Shown here piece by piece: positions 35,882-46,493 of a DNA stretch of 64,000 nucleotides. The notes beneath the pieces are model-generated. The model saw only the letters and a program-made list of their open reading frames with translations, was not told the origin of the DNA and did no database searches. This stretch comes from Hofstenia miamia. Taxonomy: Eukaryota; Xenacoelomorpha; Acoela. Both the position numbers and the translations under genes were made by a program. Where the stretch lies: positions 62,001 through 126,000 of the forward strand of contig SCFE01000021.1 in assembly GCA_004352715.1 (NCBI GenBank), given 5' to 3'. The first letter of the stretch is position 1; each line of letters opens with the position of its first letter.

Positions 35882-38442
35882 AAATAAAAACCAAGTGCAT
35901 TCCGCACTATTGTAGTACAACGATGATATCATTTAAACGTTCCCACACAAAAATTTAGGTAACAACCAAATACGAAACTGATTAATGAATACAAATACAA
36001 GAGTAAGAGCGAAACATTATATACTATATAAATAGTAGACGAACGTTTCGTTATTCATTTTTGCACATTATTACATCAGTGTAAATAAATAAAACGACTT
36101 TATGCTTGCTATCAGAGAAATACCATGAACGTTTTTGTGAATTTTAAAAAAAACCACATTCAGCTATCTGTTTTTTCAAAAATGAATATTTTTGGATTAG
36201 TGTAACAATATTGCGAATTGCCGTATTGCATCACATTACATTATGCTGGTCAATAATCCACATAGCATTGGTTCAAACAATAAAAATTGCATCACATTGT
36301 GTAATGTGTCTTAAGGTAAAAACAAATTATAAAAACTCAGAATGCGTGACAGCGATCAATTATTCACAATTGCACCACATTACGTCACGAAAAACATCTG
36401 GAATTAAACTACTAGTTTAGTGATAATCGTGATTGAAGTAATGTGCATATATTTGGAATTATTTTCTGCAAGATTCTTAAAACGGCTAGAAAACAGCTGT
36501 TGAGAATTATAACTAGGGCGCTTGAAAGTGAAGTCAAAATATTTTTTTGGTAAAAAAATTATTGCAATGTTTGTTGTACATGAAAAACGCAAATTTTTAA
36601 TATGGCTGTGGGTCAAAATTGCCTATTTAATTGATAAATTTCTATATATTTTTGTGTAAAATGGTCCTCAAAATTGAATTCAAATCAAAGTAAAACAACG
36701 ATTAGGTAAAATTAAAGACAGAAACACTACAAACAATTCAGCAATCACAGCAAGCTGCAAATTGTAAAAAAAGCTAATGCCATTCTTGGATGGAAATGTT
36801 TGAAACCATAAAAATTTTTTCATGTGAACTACTCTACAATATGTTTTCAGCAGTACATACTAAGCTTGAAGTTTCAATAGGTCAAAACTAGGCCCAAATT
36901 TCTTAGTTTTTCGGTCCAAATACTAAGTTTTTAAGTAAAAAATAATCAATAATTTTTGCCTTCCATGCTATGCAGATTAGGGGTATTACTTTTTTCACAA
37001 GGCAAATTTAAACTATCAACAACTTGTGAACGCTTGGTTATTTTCAGCACAACGCTGCTTATATAATTTAAATTTTGAAAAATGAAACGCATTAATCGCA
37101 TTGAAAATAATTTTTTTGCTGTATATTTTACTACAAAGCATGACCGAGACTAAGAAACTTTATAATATTAACTGGTAGTTTAGATATATATATATATGTT
37201 TGCAAAATTTATTCGGGCCTCCTTTTTAAATAGCTAAAAAGTACACTATCTTATCATTAACAAAATCGTAGAAATAATTTTATAAGTAAAATGAAATAGT
37301 TGCAGATCTAGTAATTTTAATCCTTGAAAGTTAATATGCTTTTAGGTTGCGTCCCAAATCTTACGTCATCACTTTGGTACGAGACTTATCGCCCGCTCAG
37401 TATATTTATTATTATTTGGTGTATTTCAATTTATAGAATATTATATACCATAAGAAGGTATCAAACCAAAAGTGACAAACGTAACCAAAGCACCGATTAG
37501 TGCCTGCTACCATGACCAGCCTATGCATATAAAACTAGACAAGTTAATTTGTCCATGCCCGTATCTTAGGCCCGCTATGTGCTCAACTAAATGTTATTGA
37601 ACAAACAGCTTGACGCAACAAGAATACCTGCTAGTATGCTCCTATACATGCAGACGTAAACGATAATAACCAAGTATTTTGTTGCCATCACTGATACGCT
37701 TAATTCTACAACTATGAAGTCATAATTAAGTCCCGTTTCAAGCATATTAACACGTTTTGTCATGTAAGTGATTAATTGTACATCAAATCACTGTAATTGA
37801 AAACCCATCAAAGAGTATAAAAATACTTGATGAAGATAGTTAATTGTATGCTGCTTAGTCTAATATTGTATAGCCTATAAATATACATCCATACGAAGCA
37901 TTCACGAAATACATATACATAGATAGAAAATTCCTATAAAATAATAAGCCTAATGTACTTAAAACAAATGGCTTTAAGAATTAAAATTCTTAACAGAAAA
38001 GCATTTTCAGAGAAAGTATGCTCTGAAGTACACCGTTGCCCGTGTCCAATACGGGCCCTACCCTAGAATATAACATAGATAAATGGTAGAACCTAATGGG
38101 GATCACACATTTTCCTGGTAAATTAAAGAGATGTGATTATTAATAAACAAATCAGAACTACATTTTGTACATTTTTGCATAAGAATTCATTGAAGTTAAC
38201 ATATAAATCGATATTTTGAAGAAATTTTCCATTCTGGTTTCCCAATTATAATATAATATTTAACTGGATTAAAATTCCGATAATATCACTTTAAGTGTTG
38301 TATTGCAGACGCAATTGGTCGGTGGAATTTTTTTAAACATGTCTGATTGTTGTATACAATTATTAAGTGCAATGATAAATGAGCATTATGTTTTGATATA
38401 TTTTTATAGATGTAAATTAATATATGTATAATATAATGTAAA
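34036..38442. other. First part of the large UNG-B intron
   Basis: No recognisable gene. It holds TA repeats (34136-34163; compound run 35797-35878) and a hairpin at 35381-35459 whose arms are GGGGTGATAC and GTATCACCCC. The low-complexity ORFs here show no motifs. Confidence 0.5.
35797..35878. repeat. Compound (TA)n microsatellite
   Basis: Two TA runs joined by a short ACATG interruption. Confidence 0.9.
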
Positions 38443-39442
38443 NNNNNNNNNNNNNNNNNNNNNNNNNNNNNNNNNNNNNNNNNNNNNNNNNNNNNNNNNN
38501 NNNNNNNNNNNNNNNNNNNNNNNNNNNNNNNNNNNNNNNNNNNNNNNNNNNNNNNNNNNNNNNNNNNNNNNNNNNNNNNNNNNNNNNNNNNNNNNNNNNN
38601 NNNNNNNNNNNNNNNNNNNNNNNNNNNNNNNNNNNNNNNNNNNNNNNNNNNNNNNNNNNNNNNNNNNNNNNNNNNNNNNNNNNNNNNNNNNNNNNNNNNN
38701 NNNNNNNNNNNNNNNNNNNNNNNNNNNNNNNNNNNNNNNNNNNNNNNNNNNNNNNNNNNNNNNNNNNNNNNNNNNNNNNNNNNNNNNNNNNNNNNNNNNN
38801 NNNNNNNNNNNNNNNNNNNNNNNNNNNNNNNNNNNNNNNNNNNNNNNNNNNNNNNNNNNNNNNNNNNNNNNNNNNNNNNNNNNNNNNNNNNNNNNNNNNN
38901 NNNNNNNNNNNNNNNNNNNNNNNNNNNNNNNNNNNNNNNNNNNNNNNNNNNNNNNNNNNNNNNNNNNNNNNNNNNNNNNNNNNNNNNNNNNNNNNNNNNN
39001 NNNNNNNNNNNNNNNNNNNNNNNNNNNNNNNNNNNNNNNNNNNNNNNNNNNNNNNNNNNNNNNNNNNNNNNNNNNNNNNNNNNNNNNNNNNNNNNNNNNN
39101 NNNNNNNNNNNNNNNNNNNNNNNNNNNNNNNNNNNNNNNNNNNNNNNNNNNNNNNNNNNNNNNNNNNNNNNNNNNNNNNNNNNNNNNNNNNNNNNNNNNN
39201 NNNNNNNNNNNNNNNNNNNNNNNNNNNNNNNNNNNNNNNNNNNNNNNNNNNNNNNNNNNNNNNNNNNNNNNNNNNNNNNNNNNNNNNNNNNNNNNNNNNN
39301 NNNNNNNNNNNNNNNNNNNNNNNNNNNNNNNNNNNNNNNNNNNNNNNNNNNNNNNNNNNNNNNNNNNNNNNNNNNNNNNNNNNNNNNNNNNNNNNNNNNN
39401 NNNNNNNNNNNNNNNNNNNNNNNNNNNNNNNNNNNNNNNNNN
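38443..39442. other. Assembly gap, exactly 1000 N
   Basis: A round-number gap of unknown true size. Frames through it are meaningless. Gaps of the same kind lie at 40453-41452, 60134-61133 and 62573-63572. Confidence 0.95.
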
Positions 39443-40452
39443 TAATAACATTAATACCAATGTAAGACAGATTAAAAGTATAATTTAAGAAAATAACAAA
39501 CAATCATTTGTGTCATTTTTTAGGAGGTTAATTAACCTTAATAAGAACATGCAGAGATATATTTCAAATTACAAAGTCATCATAAGTTTTACAAATAATT
39601 CCCTCTAAATTTACTAGATTTTACAATAATAATTATAATTTCTTAAATTTTAAAAAGTGGTAAATTTAATTTATAAATATAGTCTTCTTTTGTGTTTAAA
39701 CTTGGTTGCAAGGATTTTATAAAAATACTCTCAATAATTTTTAAATTACTTGATCATGATGTCTGATATAATATTTTTGATTCAAAGTTTAGACTACATT
39801 TTTTTAAATGATTAGATATATTAGAACTGGTCTCATGTTCTTTAATTTTTCTTGATAGTTGCTTACTAGAAAAACCAATATAAACTTCACCACAGGTGAA
39901 TTTGATTTTATAAATTATATTTGACTTATTGGTTTCTTTAGTTGTAGATTTTAATTGAAATTTTATTCTTAGCTTATGATTGCTACATATATAAATCTAA
40001 CATTTTCTTTAATTATTGGTTTTTGTTTTTGAGTTCTTTGATCATGTTTTCAGTGTGAAGTTCCTCTATATTTGATCTTAAAACAATGTTCATAATTAGT
40101 TTGATTGTTTTTTTTGATCTTTTTATAATTAAAATGTCATCTAATGATTTCTTAATATGTTGATCTATGAAATTATTTGGATATTCATTCTTCTTTATTT
40201 TGATCTTAAGTTTTCCTATTTCTTGGTTAATTGTTCTATATGTGCTGCAATTGTCAAATATTCTATGAATATAACCTTTAATTAATGATATTTTGTAATT
40301 TAAAGGTGTATTTGAGTTGTAGTTCAATAACAATCCTGTGTCTGTTGGTTTATAATAGATTCCATTTTCAAATTTGTTATCTTTTCTAATTATTTGTATA
40401 TTCAAAAAATGAAATTTGTTCTTAGTTTCAATCTCTTTTGTAAATTGAATAC
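39443..40452 (-). pseudogene. Penelope-like element, inverted copy 2 (RT C-terminus plus GIY-YIG)
   Basis: This 1010-bp block between two 1000-N gaps is the near-identical reverse complement of 11390-12307. The RT part (FLNIQIIRKDN to IKELKNKN) is open at 40405-40013. The linker absent from copy 1 is present here: CSNHKLRIKFQLKSTTKE leads in frame into NKSNIIYKIKFTCGEVYIG. A frame change lies between KNKN and CSNH, near a TA-rich string. The same in-frame TGA seen in copy 1 is present. It sits in the UNG-B intron as assembled, though placement of so small a contig between gaps is uncertain. Confidence 0.75.
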
Positions 40453-41595
40453 NNNNNNNNNNNNNNNNNNNNNNNNNNNNNNNNNNNNNNNNNNNNNNNN
40501 NNNNNNNNNNNNNNNNNNNNNNNNNNNNNNNNNNNNNNNNNNNNNNNNNNNNNNNNNNNNNNNNNNNNNNNNNNNNNNNNNNNNNNNNNNNNNNNNNNNN
40601 NNNNNNNNNNNNNNNNNNNNNNNNNNNNNNNNNNNNNNNNNNNNNNNNNNNNNNNNNNNNNNNNNNNNNNNNNNNNNNNNNNNNNNNNNNNNNNNNNNNN
40701 NNNNNNNNNNNNNNNNNNNNNNNNNNNNNNNNNNNNNNNNNNNNNNNNNNNNNNNNNNNNNNNNNNNNNNNNNNNNNNNNNNNNNNNNNNNNNNNNNNNN
40801 NNNNNNNNNNNNNNNNNNNNNNNNNNNNNNNNNNNNNNNNNNNNNNNNNNNNNNNNNNNNNNNNNNNNNNNNNNNNNNNNNNNNNNNNNNNNNNNNNNNN
40901 NNNNNNNNNNNNNNNNNNNNNNNNNNNNNNNNNNNNNNNNNNNNNNNNNNNNNNNNNNNNNNNNNNNNNNNNNNNNNNNNNNNNNNNNNNNNNNNNNNNN
41001 NNNNNNNNNNNNNNNNNNNNNNNNNNNNNNNNNNNNNNNNNNNNNNNNNNNNNNNNNNNNNNNNNNNNNNNNNNNNNNNNNNNNNNNNNNNNNNNNNNNN
41101 NNNNNNNNNNNNNNNNNNNNNNNNNNNNNNNNNNNNNNNNNNNNNNNNNNNNNNNNNNNNNNNNNNNNNNNNNNNNNNNNNNNNNNNNNNNNNNNNNNNN
41201 NNNNNNNNNNNNNNNNNNNNNNNNNNNNNNNNNNNNNNNNNNNNNNNNNNNNNNNNNNNNNNNNNNNNNNNNNNNNNNNNNNNNNNNNNNNNNNNNNNNN
41301 NNNNNNNNNNNNNNNNNNNNNNNNNNNNNNNNNNNNNNNNNNNNNNNNNNNNNNNNNNNNNNNNNNNNNNNNNNNNNNNNNNNNNNNNNNNNNNNNNNNN
41401 NNNNNNNNNNNNNNNNNNNNNNNNNNNNNNNNNNNNNNNNNNNNNNNNNNNNTATAGAACCTGTAGTCCAACGATTTTATTTATGTTTATATTTATAGCA
41501 ATTATATGTATTGTCATATTCGAATGATTGAGTAAATTTCACTACTGTTTCCAATATCTTATTCAATCTACTTTATTTATTCTATTTTTTGACAG

Positions 41596-42108
41596 GTTAA
41601 AGTTGTTATTCTTGGTCAAGATCCTTATCATGGTAATGGTGAAGCTGATGGTCAGATAATTGGTATTTTTATAATTCTAACCGTTTTTTTAGGTCTTTGC
41701 TTTAGCGTTCAAGAAGGTGTCGCTAATCCACGTAGTCTCCTGAATATTTTCAAGGAATTGCAGTCTGAATATCAAGATTTCAAAATTCCTGAACATGGAA
41801 GTCTTACTGGGTGGGCAAAGCAAGGTAATATCTAATTTCTATGCTGGATAATCCAATAGGAGATATAACACCTACTTATTTTTTATTCATTAAAAAATAT
41901 AATGAAATAATGTGTGATTGATATTTTAGGCGTTCTACTTCTTAACAATGTGCTGACAGTTGAAGCGGATAAGCCAAATTCTCATAAAGGAAGAGGCTGG
42001 GAGAAGTTTACAGATGCTATTATCCAATACCTAAACGAAACTTGTGAAAATATTGTTTTTATGCTTTGGGGGGCATTTGCTCAAAAGAAAGCAATTTCTA
42101 TTAATTCG
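41596..42108 (+). CDS. UNG: Uracil-DNA glycosylase paralog B, exons 3-5
   Basis: Exons are 41596-41650, 41693-41824 and 41930-42108, with introns of 42 and 105 bp. They encode [19 protein letters not shown], the loop with the catalytic Asp and the uracil-pocket Tyr-His intact. [19 protein letters not shown] follows, then [18 protein letters not shown] with the uracil-binding Asn, then [16 protein letters not shown] and [15 protein letters not shown]. Exons 4 and 5 are exactly as long (132 and 179 bp) as the matching exons of paralog A. Within the loop, human-type Gln and His are Glu and Asp. Of the two paralogs this looks like the conserved uracil-excising enzyme. Confidence 0.9.
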
Positions 42109-42495
42109 GTAAGTCAAATTGGGGTTTGTTGTAAAAGTTTTAGTGGCCTTATTACGGTTCTTGTTCGCAAGTTTGGAAAATGCGATGATTTTTAATTTTG
42201 CTATAATTTTTTTCAAATAGTAGCGGAAATAAGCATGTTGCAAAATTTCTACACTGGATATGCTTCCTTTGAAATTTTTATTATTGCATTGTCGCCTACT
42301 TGAGTGTTAGATTTTATAGAAGATGATAAAATGAACGTATTGCAAATGAATTTTTTATATATTGTAATGATTTGTTTTTAACAGCACGACAGTTCGTTTT
42401 GAGAAAATCATTGCAGAGATTATATAACCTGTACAATTTTAAAAGCTTGCTCTTATTTATTAATTCAATGTTCAGATTTATTTATCTAATTTTAA

Positions 42496-44242
42496 CCCTT
42501 TGCGGTCCAACGTCATCTCACAGATGATTTACAAAATTATGTAATTCAGTCCAACGTCATCTCAGAGATGACCTTTGGTTTTTCTTGCTGTAGACGGTCC
42601 AAAGTCCGCTCTGGAGTGTTATTTTCGCACAGTCGCGCTTACATGTACATTTAGACTACGAGATGTTATGCTTGAATTGTTTTGCGTGGATTGTTAGGGT
42701 TTTACAGTTATTTATGATAAGTTAACATGCTATGGTTGAACAGGTTTTATCACAGGAATATCATGGTGGTAAAAGCAGTTCGGTTTCGCTGTAAAAGGTT
42801 GTGTGAAGAGATGAAAGCAAAATTGTTTCATATTGGTAGATGTGAAGTCACAGCTTTTAGAAGGATTGCACATCAGCAAACTATTAGGTATGCCGTCAAA
42901 AAATAGTGCATCAATATCTCTTGTGCACCAACATTAGTTTATACTATTGCGACTTTTATTTATTACTAAAGATCTGAAACAAAGTAGTGAATTTCAATAT
43001 TTGGATGACATTCTGCATAATATTAGTTTGGAATCTGTCTAAAAGTACTATATTTGGATGACTTCATTTCTATATGTTATAGCTTTCTTCTTTGCCTTTC
43101 TCTTCTCTTTGGTATATTATAGCCATTTGTTGAATTTCTATACTAACTAGTACAACTTCTGAAAGCCATTACTCTGTCAATTCTTATCCAATTCCTTAGC
43201 TCTTTTCACCATTCTTTAGAGCTCCTTTAATTCTATATCCCGATGTGTTTATATTATATATTTATTTAATTCCTTTTCCGTTATTAACGCTTTAAGTTAT
43301 TATAACTTTCTTTCTAGCGCTTTTCAACTATATCAACTGATTGATTTCGGAACCCTATATCTCTGCGAGTTTTTATTGTATAATTTAGGTTTATATATCG
43401 AATTTTAGGCAATTAGTAGCTCTATGTGAAACTATTTTTTATTTCTTGGATTTATCAATTCCCAAACAATGGCATTAGCCAAAAGAAATGATCAATTTTA
43501 ACACTTCTCTTATAATTGATTATTATAATTTTTAGAGTAGACTATCTTTGGCTAAGAGATTCATGTCTGCTGATGAGGTGAATTCTTTTATCCTCTATAA
43601 AAAAGAAACAGGACAACAGGAAATCAGGCATTTGGAGTATAGAAAAAAAGTGATCGTGCAACTTGTTGGAACAATCAGAAGCAGCACTGCTAAAAAGCGA
43701 GGTAGGCCAAGTTCGGGAGATGAACATGAAAGGCTCCGCAAAGTACCACATTTCATCGCAAACGCAGGCAGTGGGCACAACAAAGCCTGCATGGTGTGCA
43801 GCAAAAGACAGCAAAGGAAAACAACTGTTTTTTATTGTGAAACCTGTTCACGAAAACCTGGTCTACACCCAGGAAAGTGCTTCAAAGACTATCACACCAA
43901 GCAGGACTACCATCAATAGACCAATGATCAATTTTGATTTTGAGTGAAATGTTTTCGTTTCTTGTAAATAAAACTTCGTTTTACAACTGAAGAGTAAAAA
44001 ACAGAATAATAGCAAGTGAGAATATAAAATAATGAATTCACTGAGGGCCTCCAACCTTCAACTTCCACAAAAAATGGCAAAAAAATCTTAAGTTTTCAAC
44101 CCCTTTTTTTCGCTGTTTTTGGCAATAATGCCCAAAAAACAACCTATAATCCAACTTTCAGGCAAAATGCAAGCGATTTATGCAATAAAAAAATTTGGAC
44201 CTGGTGGGCCGGATTAAGTCAAAAAAATTGGACCGCAAAGGG
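42496..44242. mobile_element. piggyBac-family element, 1747 bp, perfect ends, inside the UNG-B intron
   Basis: TTAA target duplications lie at 42492-42495 and 44243-44246. Perfect 15-bp terminal inverted repeats CCCTTTGCGGTCCAA (42496-42510) and TTGGACCGCAAAGGG (44228-44242) have the CCCT...AGGG ends typical of the superfamily. Near the left end GTCCAACGTCATCTCA occurs twice (42505 and 42549), the second time as the palindrome GTCATCTC-A-GAGATGAC. At 1.75 kb it is shorter than autonomous elements (about 2.4 kb or more), and only the transposase C-terminus is recognisable, so it is an internally deleted copy. It lies in the intron between UNG-B exons 5 and 6. Confidence 0.9.
43536..43919 (+). 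pseudogene. piggyBac transposase, C-terminal part only
   Basis: The frame opens after a TAG at 43533-43535 with no ATG before Met of SLAKRFMSADEVNSFILYKK, so it is a remnant and not a start. It then gives LEYRKKVIVQLVGTI and KKRGRPSSG, followed by the zinc-binding tail CMVCSKRQQRKTTVFYCETC and HPGKCFKDYH. That order is the C-terminus of PGBD/piggyBac transposases. The catalytic aspartates lie upstream in full elements and are not found here. The tail is intact and could still bind DNA if expressed, but nothing shows that it is. Confidence 0.8.
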
Positions 44243-44552
44243 TTAAGGTTGAAATTAGATTACTTAGGAGAAAATCATACTTTAAATAAGCAATATATTC
44301 ATTTTGATTGAAAACGTTCGCCATATTGACATGTATTTTGGAAATATTGAGAAATTTCAATAATCAATCTAACTCAATTCATTGGTGGACAGTTTGATAT
44401 TTTAAGCATTTAAGTTTAACTGCTATACAATTTTTAATGAAAATGCAATGAAACGCAACGCTATTGTTTATTTTCTATATTTATATATATATTTATATGT
44501 CTTAGCTTTAATAAAATGTACATACTGTATTCATAATTCTTTGTTTTTTTAG

Positions 44553-44690
44553 AGAAAACATCTTCTGCTTAAGTCGGCCCATCCTTCACCTTTCTCAGTT
44601 AAGGGATTTCTTGGATGCAATCACTTTATAAATGCTAATGAGTTCTTGAAAAGTAAGGGATTGTCGTCAATCGATTGGAAACGTCTATGA
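44553..44690 (+). CDS. UNG: Uracil-DNA glycosylase paralog B, last exon
   Basis: After a TTTTTTTAG acceptor it reads [20 protein letters not shown], then [12 protein letters not shown], then SSIDWKRL and TGA at 44688-44690. HPSP holds the catalytic His; the DNA-intercalating Leu position is Phe and the loop is one residue shorter than in human UNG. The previous exon ends at 42108, so the 2.4-kb intron contains the piggyBac element. AATAAA at 45118-45123 may serve as the polyadenylation signal. Confidence 0.9.
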   Translation, partial: RKHLLLKSAHPSPFSVKGFLGCNHFINANEFLKSKGLSSIDWKRL

Positions 44691-45540
44691 AGTGTCTCGT
44701 ATTTTATGTGATGGGCTTTTCATAATTATTTGTATATATTTATTCAATTTAAATTTAAAGTGTCTAAGTATTTATTCAACTTCAATGAAAAGCTATTCAA
44801 GTTAATTCATATTGAAAAGATTAATAATTGATTTTTATTTATTTCGAAACTTTTATACTTGAATTTTGTTCACTGCCAACTTTCCCATAGAAGCAGTTTA
44901 TCTTCTATATATATATATATGAAGTCAAAAGAGTTCAAGAAATGTGATCAATGTAAATTTCAGTCTCTTTTTTAAATGAAAGTTTATCGAAGAAACCAAG
45001 GATGTTTCCTGGTGATAATTTTACATGTAGAATTCACTGAGATCTCAAAATTTGTAAAATTTGATATTTTTAAGGTTACGTTTGATTCTTAGTTTTTGCA
45101 GTGAAACTAAATTATTCAATAAATATTAATTCACTACTTCAAGTGGTGTAAAACATTTACATAGAAAGATTTTAATATAATAATTTGTATTTTATTAAAA
45201 CGCAATCGAATATTCAAATTCATNNNNNNNTTAAGGTTGAAATTAGATTACTTAGGAGAAAATCATACTTTAAATAAGCAATATATTCATTTTGATTGAA
45301 AACGTTCGCCATATTGACATGTATTTTGGAAATATTGAGAAATTTCAATAATCAATCTAACTCAATTCATTGGTGGACAGTTTGATATTTTAAGCATTTA
45401 AGTTTAACTGCTATACAATTTTTAATGAAAATGCAATGAAACGCAACGCTATTGTTTATTTTCTATATTTATATATATATTTATATGTCTTAGCTTTAAT
45501 AAAATGTACATACTGTATTCATAATTCCTTGTTTTTTTAG

Positions 45541-45678
45541 AGAAAACATCTTCTGCTTAAGTCGGCCCATCCTTCACCTTTCTCAGTTAAGGGATTTCTT
45601 GGATGCAATCACTTTATAAATGCTAATGAGTTCTTGAAAAGTAAGGGATTGTCGTCAATCGATTGGAAACGTCTATGA
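45541..45678 (+). CDS. UNG: Second copy of the UNG-B last exon (probable allelic duplicate)
   Basis: The acceptor, coding sequence and stop read the same as at 44553-44690. Because it lies in the assembly duplication, it is probably the other allele and not a real additional exon. Confidence 0.7.
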   Translation, partial: RKHLLLKSAHPSPFSVKGFLGCNHFINANEFLKSKGLSSIDWKRL

Positions 45679-46493
45679 AGTGTCTCGTATTTTATGTGAT
45701 GGGCTTTTCATAATTATTTGTATATATTTATTCAATTTAAATTTAAAATGTCTAAGTATTTATTCAACTTCAATGAAAAGCTATTCAAGTTAATTCATAT
45801 TGAAAAGATTAATAATTGATTTTTATTTATTTCGAAACTTTTATACTTGAATTTTGTTCACTGCCAACTTTCCCATAGAAGCAGGTTTTCTTCTATATAT
45901 ATATATATGAAGTCAAAAGAGTTCAAGAAATGTGATCAATGTAAATTTCAGTCTCTTTTTTAAATGAAAGTTTATCGAAGAAACCAAGGATGTTTCCTGG
46001 TGATAATTTTACATGTAGAATTCACTGAGATCTCAAAATTTGTAAAATTTGATATTTTTAAGGTTACATTGGATTCTTAGTTTTTGCAGTGAAACTGTAA
46101 ATTATTCAATAAATAAATATATTAATTCACTTCTTCAAGTGATGTAAAACATTTACATAGAAAGATTTTAATATAATAATTTGTATTTTATTAAAACGCA
46201 ATCGAATATTCAAATTCATAAATATGCAAACATAGGTTGACATTAACTAAATGGTAAATTCGAAATTTTTTTCAAAATTCCTTGAAACGTAAACACACAT
46301 TTAAAATTATTTTCTAATTTATAGTTTGATAAAAGCTTTTTGGCCTAGTTTATCGACAAGTTGCAATACCAAACTTATATCTCTGTCTAAGTTATCTGTA
46401 GGTTTTCTACCTACTACACATAAGTAATGGGATTAAATGATTTTTTCAAAGTTTCTAATTTTGTTGCCACCTCAAAATCTTTAACAAAAAATT

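Larger units (their letters stand above)
44243..46219. repeat. Duplication of about 0.98 kb around a 7-N gap, starting at the piggyBac TTAA
   Basis: 44243-45223 and 45231-46219 align throughout with scattered substitutions and small indels, such as an extra TAAA stretch near 46110. The second copy begins exactly with the TTAA that ends the piggyBac element. Allelic divergence placed in tandem explains both the differences and the breakpoint. Confidence 0.85.

Noticed and set aside
38286-39503. Long open frames across N runs (also 40394-41527, 56652-57479, 60067-61147, 62539-63625)
   Set aside because: They are open only because unknown bases were translated as X; no evidence of coding.
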